From NCBI GenBank assembly GCA_948567375.1, contig OX419756.1, positions 2,733,001 to 2,797,000 of the forward strand: 64,000 nucleotides of DNA, in the 5' to 3' direction. Both the position numbers and the translations under genes were made by a program. Shown piece by piece: positions 46,459 to 55,259 of the stretch. The DNA comes from Lunularia cruciata (taxonomy: Eukaryota > Streptophyta > Marchantiopsida > Lunulariales > Lunulariaceae). Below the pieces are notes generated by a model that ran no database searches, was not told the DNA's origin, and saw only the letters and a program-made list of their open reading frames with translations. Every line of letters starts with the position of its first letter. Positions within the stretch are counted from its first letter, which is position 1.

Positions 46459-48720
46459 GTCGACTTCCTGTGATGGAGAAGCAACAGGAGACATTAAACA
46501 GATTGTTATTGGAGAGATCTTTTTGCATTTGGTCAGTCGTACCATTGTCTTTCAATATCATTCTCACTTTTGATAGCGCTTTAGCCCACATCAATTTGGA
46601 GTAGCTACACCTAGAGGATGTGAGGCTATATCTCTAGGCATTAGGGCACTCTTAGATATCCATCCGGAGTGGGTCGTCCTACAGGTGGATGTTGAGAATG
46701 CTTTTAATAGTGTCTCACGACCATCCATCTTTAGAGAGTTTAGAGAGGCTGTCGATCCTTGGCGAGTCTTATTCCTTTTGTACGGTCTTTTATGGCTCTC
46801 CTGCTTTCCTCTACTACCAACATGGTTGTTCACAAGAGGGAGTCACCATTTTGGAGTCAGCTCTTGGTACACGTCAAGGAGATCCTTTAGGGGGACCTTT
46901 ATTTGCCATGGCTCACTTCAGCACTCTCTTATCTACTACTTTGGCCATACCAAGTTGTGTATTTTGCTCCTTGGCAAATGATACACACATCGTGGGTCCT
47001 ATAGATCAGATCAAGCATGTCTTTGACCACTTGACTACCGAGCTACATCCAGTAGGCTTGAGAGTCAAGGTATCAAAGTGCAGGGCATGGTCCCCTTTAG
47101 GTATCCCCCTCCACCTTGAGCTACCAAAGTGGTGTATCACATCTACATACGGACTATGTGTTCTTGGAGTGCTAGTGGGATCCGAGGATTTTATCACACG
47201 CTACTTAGACGATGCCCTTGTAGAGGATATTCTCCATGTGGATGACCTTTTGTTACTAGGAGATCCGTAGGTAGGATTTGGTATACACTCCTCTAGTATT
47301 GCTCATTGACTGACTTACCTCATTTGTACAATTTTTCCTCCTCGTCCTTCCTATCATGTCTAGGAGCCTTTGATAGGAGGATTATAGGAGTCTTTGGTGA
47401 TATCATAGGACCAAGGACATTTGAGTGTGTGACAAGGGATTTGGCACGTAGACAAATGGCTTTGCCAATCTTGTGTGGAAGGTTGGCTTGCTATCTATGG
47501 AGGAGATGGCACTTATAGCATTTTTTGGTAGGTGTGCTCTCTGGGCACCCCTACTTTCCTCTCATTTTGTGGTAATTGATAGGCCAATTTTGGAGACTTA
47601 TGTGATAGAGGTGGAAGAGGGATCCTTTTCTCTCCAGATGTTATTGCGGCAAATGAGAGATAGTCTATCCCCATGGGCACAAGAAGACTTCACATCTTTT
47701 GCTTCACTATCATCAGATTGGACAAGAGGTTTATAGTCTTCCTTGATGGAGTGACAGTGTGAGCATACGCTACATTTTCTCTTAATTGACTCGTCCATTC
47801 CTAAGGCTACTAGAGCACATCTTTGCTCTTGCTCTGGTAAGGGTGCAGGCTCTTGGATCTTAGCTTGACCATGCATTAGGGCATTTCAACTTGCATCAGT
47901 TACTTTCTTTACCGTAATGAGGTTTTACTTAGGTTTGGTCCACACATTTGCATCTTCATTACTCACTTGTGAGTATGGATCTACATTAGATGCAACAGTA
48001 GTCCATATGACGTGATGTCCTTTTGGAGGGTAGAGGATAGCTACCCATGATGCTATTAAGGACATAGTGTTTGCTATGGCACAAGAGAATGGATACTTGG
48101 CATGGAGCGTTTGTATGCTTTGCAGATGACATGTGTCAGTGCAGACTTATACTTGGTCCAAGATGATTAGGTGACAATAGCGGATGTCGTGGTTACGGAT
48201 CCTACACGTGATACAATATCGGAGGGAGTGATTACCCATCTCCCTGGATGGGTGGTGAGTGCAGCAATAGGTTGTAAGGTCTCCAAGTATAGGGGCATGA
48301 AGCAAGATCACATCTTTGTTCCTTTAGCCTTGGAGTTATATGGAGCAATGGACACGACATTCGACACATTTGTTAAGGAGTGCACGAGAGCTTATCACGT
48401 CAGGCACCACTTTCACTCTTATACTTTGTAGCTTATTTTAGACAGCGTGTGTCCATTGCTCTACAGAGGGCAATGGATGGGGGAATCCATAAGAGAGTAA
48501 TCACACTAGGTGATGCTTCTTCGGATGCTCCAGTTATTTGTAGATCATATGACTTGCATAACTCAGATATCTTAGGTGCGATAGGGCAGATTTCTTGTGT
48601 AGACTCTATTGGGGGTTAGCCCCATTTCACCTTTTCCGTCTCTCTCTTGTACAGCTTGATGGGGTCTTCACATCCTTTGTGTTTCTACGCGGGTCGTCCT
48701 TTCCCATTAAGCTAAATTTA
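46459..48720 (+). pseudogene. Non-LTR retroelement with reverse transcriptase and C-terminal nuclease-like domain
   Basis: The longest copy. Reverse transcriptase motifs: FGVATPRGCEAISLGIRALL, VVLQVDVENAFNSVSR (motif A, Asp kept), LGTRQGDPLGGPLFAMAHF (motif B), SLANDTHIVGP (motif C, where YADD-type reads LAND, so one catalytic Asp is lost), and LRVKVSKCRAWSPLGIP (motif D). Further on come LARRQMALPI and TRAHLCSCSGKGAGSWILA (47810-47870), a short stretch where a zinc-binding motif often lies, then DVVVTDPTRDT (48185), KVSKYRGMKQDHIFVPLALE, LYGAMDTTFDTFVKECTRAY and a 3' end at ~48700. The D...DPT...K spacing resembles a PD-(D/E)XK-type nuclease at the C-terminus, as in R2-type elements; this is an inference. 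Frameshifts and stops show decay. I recall related RT sequences from bryophyte and other plant genomes but cannot name a described family. Confidence 0.75.
48616..48700 (+). other. 3' module of the non-LTR family (two hairpins)
   Basis: The tail carries GGGG(G)TTAGCCCC, then CGTCTCTCTCTTGTACAGCT, then GATGGGG...CACATCC (elsewhere GATGGGGTCTTCCCATC, a perfect stem with a short loop) and GCGGGTCGTCC. The same module ends every copy in the window, including insertions that contain nothing else. Such a conserved 3' end is the expected recognition site of the element's own reverse transcriptase. Confidence 0.6.
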
Positions 48721-49155
48721 TATGGGATTCCAAACTTCTTGAGTGATTTTCTTGGCTCTGCAATCCAAGAAGAATGAAACTTCCTCGATCCTACACAAAG
48801 GGATGCTAATCTCAGGAAGACAAAATGTTCTATGAGGAGCATAGCTACCAAAAAGAATCCAGCAACTTCAAGGTCCAGCATTTCAAGGTCACCAAACAAA
48901 ATTGGCATGCAAAAAAACTCTGGTTTTCATAAAAAGCTAAACGCATGAGCTGCAAAGGCTTATTGGGGATGTCGGGTAATGCATGAGCTTAGTTAGGAGT
49001 ATGGGCACATCTAACTTTCTTAGATTTCATGACATTTGGAGGAGAACAAAACAGATGCCACCTCCCCATCTTATGAAGGATTAAAATTTTTGCAGCATCA
49101 AGAAAAGGAAATCCCATTGATTGAAATATAGAAGTCATGTTATACCATGTCTATC
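48721..49155. other. Spacer, no recognised gene
   Basis: A 93-residue minus-strand frame covers 48627-48908 but overlaps the retroelement tail and matches nothing I know. The rest may be the decayed C-terminal part of the gypsy element that follows. Confidence 0.4.
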
Positions 49156-49700
49156 CCTAGATATTAAGAAGATGATGAATGCAAAATCCTGAAATCAATC
49201 TTGTTGCATGTCCAGGTTTCAATTTTATATGGAAAAGAATAAGTAAACTTGGAAGCCACAAGATAAGCATCACAATTGGTGTGATAAAGGTTGACAAAGG
49301 CAAAGAGCATATCCTCCAAGATGTGATAATAAGTATCCCAATTAGTGTGGTAAAGGTTGACAAAGGCACAAAATATATTTCCAAGGGGTAATTGATAAGT
49401 TTGGTTTACTCATCAATTTGAAGATGATACGCTGCAAACGAAGCAAGTTTGGTGCCAAGTAGCTTGAAGAGCGCTTGAAAAAACTTACCAATGAATCCAA
49501 GATCATGGTTGGAGATGAGATCCCTTGGCATCCCATGGTGATTGAAGATAGTGTCAAAATAAATCTTGGCAAACGTTGGAGCATCCATGGTATCTACAAT
49601 GGGTATCAAATGAATATAATTGCTTAATTTATCAACAAATACCATCATGGCTATATAGCTTTGACTTATCTTTGGCAAGGATGCAATAAAGTCAAGACTT
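49156..49700 (-). pseudogene. Ty3/gypsy integrase remnant
   Basis: The minus strand encodes SQSYIAMMVFVDKLSNYIHL, TFAKIYFDTIFNHHGMPRDL and GFIGKFFQALFKLLGTKLAS (49406-49678), the integrase core. It is followed by a locally duplicated FAFVNLYHTNWDTYYHI-type segment near 49270-49370. The sequence differs from the element at 7289-13361, so it is another subfamily. No LTR was found. Confidence 0.75.
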
Positions 49701-51193
49701 ACCTATTCCATGGCTCGTTGTAAGCATCAACTAAAAGTTCAACTAAAATACAAAAAAATTACAACAAATAAATATAAATCAAAAGAATACTTTACTACTA
49801 ATTGCATCAAGAAAGATTCTAATTGGAGATTGATTCACAATAAAAATTAGATGAAAGTGGATAAAATAATGTAACATTAAGAAATTGAGAAGACTTAATT
49901 ATATAGAAATAAGAAGTAAACATGAAGTTTAAAATACATTCTCATAGATTACACTCAAAGATGAGGAAATCATCTATATGTTTTGCATGATATTATCCTC
50001 TTTTGTAATGGTACGGTGATACTTGATGTGTCATCTATATCTTCTTAATTATACTCAGATTTATATCCCTGCTCCTAAATCAATATATTTCCTCACTTGT
50101 CATTATAACTAACAACAGTATAATGATCATCACATAGAGTATAGAGAGAATGAGTCATAATTTAGCATGTGATCAAACTATAGGCTTATCATCATTACCC
50201 TTGTCTTCAAATTATCCAAGTCAAAATAAGGATTCCAAATATAAATACCATCTAATTTTTTATTCCTTATTAATAGATTTTGTCTTATCCACATTCTTAG
50301 AACTGTAAGTAATGTATGCAATGATTTTCTCTAAGGATTAAACATATTGTTAAAACTAGTCAACCCTGCATGATATCATACCCATAAACTCTATGAGAAA
50401 TTTTCATTAAAAAAAAGAAAATTACAAGAAGAAATAAAATACTCTTTATAATCAAATTACAAAAATTCAAAATTATTGAAATATTTAAGTGATTTGAAAT
50501 GCAAATTCTACTTTAAATGGGAAAGCATCAAAAACATTATATTATTAAAAGCATTCTCAAACATAAAATGATGAATATTTAGATAATACCTTTGCTTTAG
50601 AGAAAGTGAAAAAGAAATGAATATAAACTTAAAAGAGCAAACTGAAAATTAAATTTCAAATATCATGAATTAAGAAGAAAGAATAAAATTCCAACTAAAG
50701 TAAAAACACTTTGGGAGAGTTTATGGACCAAAACTAAAGGAATAAAGAAATAATGAAGAAATAATGAGTGAGAGGAGAATAACAAAAATTCATATCTTTA
50801 GATGTAAAAAATGACAGGTTACTCTAAGAATATATAAAATAATAGAGAACAAAGATGCATAAAAGAATTAACTAATAAACTATTTTGATTATTTTGAATG
50901 TAATAAAATACATATTTACCTTGTGAAATAAAAAGAAATATATGAGAAAAACTATAATATTTTTGGATATAAGTAAATATCACATCTACTCTAGAAATAG
51001 ACAAAATTAAAATTAAATATAAAACAAAATAAGTAAAATAAATTCATTAAGCAAGATCTTTAGTGTACTAGTAGATCTAAAATGCAAGCTATTTCTTAAT
51101 TAATAAATTTTTTTTTAAATTATGGGTACTTATTAGAAGATTCATGGTGGGACAATTATATTATTTGAAGTCTATTTAAGCTAGACTGTTATA

Positions 51194-51239
51194 AGAAAAA
51201 GGGCGACCGAGGAGAAAACACGAAGGATGGGAAGAACAC
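51194..51239 (-). mobile_element. 46-bp 3' tail of non-LTR retroelement with 14-bp target-site duplication
   Basis: AGAAAAAGGGCGACCGAGGA through GGATGGGAAGAACAC is the complement of the 3' module end. It is flanked by GCTAGACTGTTATA at 51180-51193 and 51240-51253. The duplicate region at about 56640 has a single CTGGACTGTTATA and no insertion, a clean empty site. Confidence 0.9.
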
Positions 51240-51534
51240 GCTAGACTGTTATAGTAGTTATGTCTTAGTGTTGATTACTTGCACTAGATAGGGCAAGCGG
51301 ATACACCATTGCTCTTTGGTACAACTGTCGTAAGTCTACTTAAAGGAGAACTTCATCTCTAACTTCCATTCGTGGATTGAAGACCTCCCTTTACTATATA
51401 CAGGGTGCTTCTACTTTGTAGATGAAAGACCTTCCCCCACACTTTCTACTAAGATAGAAGCAATTTGCCTATTTTATGGTGATTTTGAGACATTGGATTT
51501 CAGTTAATACCTTAATCAATTGACTATGATGGAT

Positions 51535-52158
51535 GTTTTTACTTTGTAGATGGAAGACCTTCATCCACTTTTCTACTAAGACAAAGGAAATTTTCACACT
51601 TTAAGGTGATTTTGACATATCGGAAATTAATACATTAATCGAATTCAATCCTTACTTGTAACATGTTTGAATTATTAATACTTTTTTAGGCATTGGTTTC
51701 AGTTAATGCTTTAATCAATTCATTGCTTAATTATGGTATGCTTTAATTTTGTTGTCTTTATCCAATCTTATGATGGTAAATTTGACCATAGTTATATAGT
51801 AACTTCAATTAATACCTTAAATATGGTGTTTCAATATTACAATTCTTGCCTTAATTATTGCATGTTCAAATTGCTGTTTTTCTTGATCCAATCTTATGAT
51901 GGTAAATTTGACTATAATTTTTATAGTAATTGAATTTAGCATGTTTCAGTTATTACTATTCTTGCCTTAATTGTTGCATGTTCTATTTTTTGTTTCTTGA
52001 TCCAATCTTATTATGGTAAGTTTGACTAAAAGTTTATAGTAATTGAATATACCATTTTCATATGTTCGTGGTAGATTTTTGTATCTTAGTAGAAAAGTGG
52101 AAAAAATTCCTCTAGTAGAGTGGTGTACGAAAGTATTCCATCTACAAAATAAAAACAA
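51535..52158. mobile_element. Possible terminal-inverted-repeat element (in repeat P copy 1)
   Basis: The left end reads TTTTTACTTTGTAGATGGAA...CCACTTTTCTACTAAGA (51535-51600). The complement of the right end reads TTTTATTTTGTAGATGGAA...CCACTTTTCTACTAAGA (52085-52158). The interior holds repeated 'gatccaatcttatgatggtaa' phrases and no transposase. It could be a MITE-like element or a chance fold of tandem repeats. Confidence 0.45.
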
Positions 52159-52379
52159 GAAGTTAGACCATTGAGAGTAGTGGGTAATAACAAGATTGGG
52201 AACATATTCATCTCAAGGTTGCATGTCAGAATCAGATTTGTTGAGGAGTAGGCACTAACTTATGTAATGGACGTTGGAAGTTGCACAATAATACTCCCTA
52301 GAATTTTGTCTCGAAATTGAAATTAGATATTCATTTCTTATGAAAGAAATATCAAACTCACAATTCCCAAACTCTGAAT

Positions 52380-52820
52380 CTGGAATTAGAGGATAAACGG
52401 GTTTCGCTCCCTAGGAAGTGGGGAACGAATAATCTCTAGCCAGGACGTGACAAGTACCCTTTGGGTATTGTCTGCTTGCCCTACAGCCCCTAGGTCGTGA
52501 TGGCAAAAGCCCTTCCAAGGCATAGCATAAATATCTACGGTGGGATAAGCAAAGCCCATAAAAGCTTTCTTATAGCACACCACAACCGTTCGAGCAAAAG
52601 AGGTTAATAAACCACGAACGGAAAGAGGTTAGTCGAGTCAGAGCTGATGAGAAGGGCCAGCTGTCGGACCAGGCTACTAGGAACCCATGCTTTAGTCCCC
52701 TGTAGTCTGGTGCCGCTTTAGGTTAGGAGTGCTATCCGGGCGATCGCTTTCAACCTTCGCATCTTTGAACGAGACATCCTAGACTTCTTTGAACGAGACT
52801 TCCTTTTAACAACTTTTATA
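52380..52820. other. Probable mitochondrial-derived DNA, segment 1
   Basis: Base composition shifts abruptly from AT-rich repeat to mixed-composition sequence (GGGAAGTGGGGAACGAATAA, GGTGCCGCTTTAGGTTAGGA) that looks like plant mitochondrial intron or spacer DNA. No gene is recognised here. The assignment rests mainly on the neighbouring nad7 and group II intron match. Confidence 0.4.
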
Positions 52821-53060
52821 AATCTATGTACATATGGATATTATATTCCTGGAACACCGAACGTACGCATCGGAACAATATTCCATAGAACCTCCCCAAA
52901 TAGTATTATATCAATGCTCACAAATTTGATTGATAAATGAATAAAAGGACTAGAAGGAATAACAGAAACTTTTGCCTCGCGAACGTCTACGAGATTTTCA
53001 GCCTTTACACATTCGCTCAATCCCGGGAGCGTCTTAGTCGGTTGGGGGGCGAAGACTACG
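52821..53060 (-). repeat. Inverted partial copy of repeat Q
   Basis: Reverse complement of about 16800-16995 and 58040-58240. Shared phrases are 'tcacaaatttgattgataaa' and 'cagcctttacacattcgctc'. It interrupts the mitochondrial-looking sequence, or was joined to it before insertion. Confidence 0.7.
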
Positions 53061-53782
53061 GAGAAGAGTTTCCTAACTATGGAAAAGTGCTTAAGCCTAC
53101 CGATTTGCGCGTCCAATCTGGGCTGAAGACAAGTTGGAGCCAGAATGACCGGTAAGCTGCTACCATTACCTGCGTGATTTGCAACTCGCACAGCGCCTGT
53201 AGCCCGATCATTTTGATCTGGTGGCGCGGGCCTAGGAACCTTAATAAGCATCACAACCCGTAAATACGTGCAAAGCCAGAGGGTGGAGGGGGTCACAAGC
53301 GAGCCTCCTTCGGTAGAATACGTCTGTGCATACCATCGTTATATTATCGGTGTCTCGTGGGGACCCTTCGGATCCACACATATTAAGGCGCGTTTTATAC
53401 GTACGACGGGGGAGAGTTTTAGCTTCTTCAACCCCGCACACCGAGCGCCTATTACACGGTCATTTGAAGATGATCTGATAGACTGCGTCAAAGTCAAAAA
53501 CTTGCCAACGGTAATCGTTTGGTAAGTAAATAGGTTCCTTCCCTACTGTTTGTTATCAAGCGCTTTCCTATTGCTAGGTAACTTTCGGGTCGGTGGATAA
53601 TCCAGGCCTCTCTGACTTCCTAGGTATAAAAGTAACCACTATGAACTCCCCGTTAGTAATTCCGATTCGATAAAGAAGAATTTAAAATGTTTATTATAGA
53701 ACTCCAAACCTTTTCACGAGGTCTACGGTCTTCTAAATTGACAGACAGTTGTAAGAAAACCAAATTTAACAAATAAGATAAA

Positions 53783-53817
53783 GCGGCCGTAGGACGGGAA
53801 GCTGGCACCTACGGTTC
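53783..53817 (+). ncRNA. Group II intron domain V
   Basis: The sequence from GCGGCCGTAGG to CCTACGGTTC folds into the classic domain V: a stem GCCGTAGG/CCTACGGT with a GGGAAGCTGG upper part. The AGC catalytic triad lies at its 5' base (53782-53784). It sits 41 bp before a nad7 exon. A domain VI-like stem (GGCGGCCAGGTGG...CATCTGGTCGACC) follows, ending ATAAC. Domain V is the catalytic core of group II introns; in a nuclear copy it would be nonfunctional. Confidence 0.75.
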
Positions 53818-53858
53818 TGAATTGGCGGCCAGGTGGGAGACATCTGGTCGACCATAAC

Positions 53859-53915
53859 ATGCTAGCAGATGGTGTCACTATCATAGCTACTCAAGATATT
53901 GTGTTTGGAGAGGTC
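53859..53915 (+). pseudogene. nad7: nad7 last exon fragment (mitochondrial NADH dehydrogenase subunit 7)
   Basis: Encodes MLADGVTIIATQDIVFGEV, matching the highly conserved NAD7 C-terminus (…LADVVTIIGTQDIVFGEVDR). Gly for Val and Ala for Gly are substitutions from the usual sequence. The normal final DR and stop are replaced by another continuation (REPSM). NAD7 is a matrix-arm subunit of respiratory complex I. Domain V of a group II intron lies directly upstream in the correct orientation, so the piece came from genomic mitochondrial DNA and not from spliced RNA. Confidence 0.8.
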
Positions 53916-53979
53916 CGCGAACCGAGCATGAATGCTTTTGAGCAAACAAGCCTAGTTGGAAAATTGCTTGTCTTTATAT

Positions 53980-54076
53980 ATTGGAGCTTAGCTCCATTTT
54001 ACTTCTTTTCTTTTCTCCCTTGTACGACTTGATGGGTCTTCCCATCCTTCGTGTTTTTTACACGGTCGCCCTTTCT
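53980..54076 (+). mobile_element. 97-bp 3' tail of non-LTR retroelement inside mitochondrial insertion
   Basis: TTGGAGCTTAGCTCC hairpin, TCTCCCTTGTACGACTTGAT, the second hairpin and ACACGGTCGCC. Flanked by TCTTTATAT at 53971-53979 and 54077-54085. Because it lies in mitochondrial-looking DNA, the insertion is later than the transfer to the nucleus. Confidence 0.75.
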
Positions 54077-54085
54077 TCTTTATAT

Positions 54086-54769
54086 CTGACAGCTAAGTTT
54101 ATCAAGAGGATAATTGGAGACCGGGCATACACGGAGCACCGCCGGCTAAACGGCTTCAAGGGACCCCGAGAAAACTCCAGTCGTGTAGCACGATGCCAGA
54201 TCAACATCTATGATCCGGAATCCACTACCAACGCCCCCTTACGGCCTCTTTTTTTCCCCTAACAAGCATTGACGGAATTCAAGGAGTCTTTGTAGCTTAC
54301 GGCGCTATCGACTCTTTTTCGTGCCATTCAGGCTAGTTCATAAGCTAGGAAACAGGCTCAACTTGCAGAGGAGCAATAGTAACATGGCTTACTCGGGAAC
54401 AGCAAGTTTCAATCAGAGAACCGTGGAGCTGCCACCGCTAAGACGCTCTGAAAGAGCAGAAGGTAGGGCTGCCTTTACCATCATTCGCTATGCCGGGGTA
54501 AAGGTGAGAACAGAATGCAAAAAAATATATGCTTTTACTTTTCGCTTTCTCATGCACCCCCGGAAAAGCTGATGCTTTACGCGGAAGGAAACCAGCTAAA
54601 ACCCAGCCCAAAACCTTTAAGGGGCATTAACTAAGGGAGTCAAAAACAAAAAACCCTTGTAAAGCCAAAGAAGTCTCCTTCGGACCTGTGCCTGTCCCAA
54701 ATCACATCCGGCCCTACTCGATGAAAACTCGTAGTAGGTGGTGATAGGATTTAAACGTGTAACTTTCAA
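54086..54769. other. Probable mitochondrial-derived DNA, segment 3
   Basis: Continues the mixed-composition sequence (CGGGCATACACGGAGCACCG; GGGGTAAAGGTGAGAACAGA; CCTACTCGATGAAAACTCGT). No mitochondrial gene is recognised. Short ORFs at 53981-54262 and 54321-54572 have no family resemblance. Confidence 0.4.
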
Positions 54770-54848
54770 GTTACCTATTTTGTCTCTCCCTTGTACGGTT
54801 TGATGGGGTCTTCCCATCCTTCGGTTTTCCTACGGAGTCGCCTATCTC
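54770..54848 (+). mobile_element. ~79-bp 3' tail of non-LTR retroelement
   Basis: TTTTGTCTCTCCCTTGTACG, GATGGGGTCTTCCCATC hairpin and ACGGAGTCGCC. Possible short target duplication ACTTTCAA/ACTTTCAG on the two sides. The second such tail in the mitochondrial-looking block. Confidence 0.65.
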
Positions 54849-55259
54849 ACTTTCAGGCAGACACGCGTCCAAGGGTACAGGCTACATGTCGATTAGATTC
54901 TTCCATAAGGAGCTTCCATGTGCAACGTAGGATGGAGGGGCAAAAAAGAAGTTGTGCCTTACAGAAACAGGTTGTTGGTGCAAGGCAGTTTTGCATCGAC
55001 CTTGTATGAAATGTATCTTTTTGCATCTACCTTGTATGAAATGCATCTATATAGGTCACACTATTCTTTCTCATGTATGGAAAATACTCTTTCATATTTT
55101 TAGGTTTGATAAATATTTGCCCAATAGTTACAAACGTTGACATTGTCAAACACTTTGGTTTCTTGAATCCAACAAAGGGTGAAGTACGCCAAGCACAAAT
55201 TGCATGTAGCCCAAAATTTATATATATATGCACATGGAGTTCACCATTGGGTGATTAGA
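54849..55259. other. Spacer with a short tandem duplication
   Basis: TTTGCATCGACCTTGTATGA and TTTGCATCTACCTTGTATGA (about 54989 and 55019) form a 30-bp tandem repeat. No gene recognised. Confidence 0.4.

Larger units (their letters stand above)
49900..52190. repeat. Direct repeat P, copy 1
   Basis: Homologous to 55260-57280, from 'aataagaagtaaacatgaa' to 'gagtagtgggtaataacaag'. AT-rich, with no gene recognised. It includes a 46-bp retroelement tail absent from copy 2 and a segment with inverted ends (51535-52158). Confidence 0.75.
53061..53979 (+). other. Probable nuclear mitochondrial DNA insertion, segment 2
   Basis: Contains the end of a group II intron and the last nad7 exon (listed separately). 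The upstream 700 bp are of higher GC with no nuclear gene features, as expected for a mitochondrial intron. An open frame at 53268-53525 is not recognised. The right end is the retroelement tail at 53980. Confidence 0.6.

Noticed and set aside
53268-53525. 85-residue ORF in the mitochondrial-looking block as a ribosomal protein gene
   Set aside because: No motif of a mitochondrial ribosomal protein could be identified; left unassigned.
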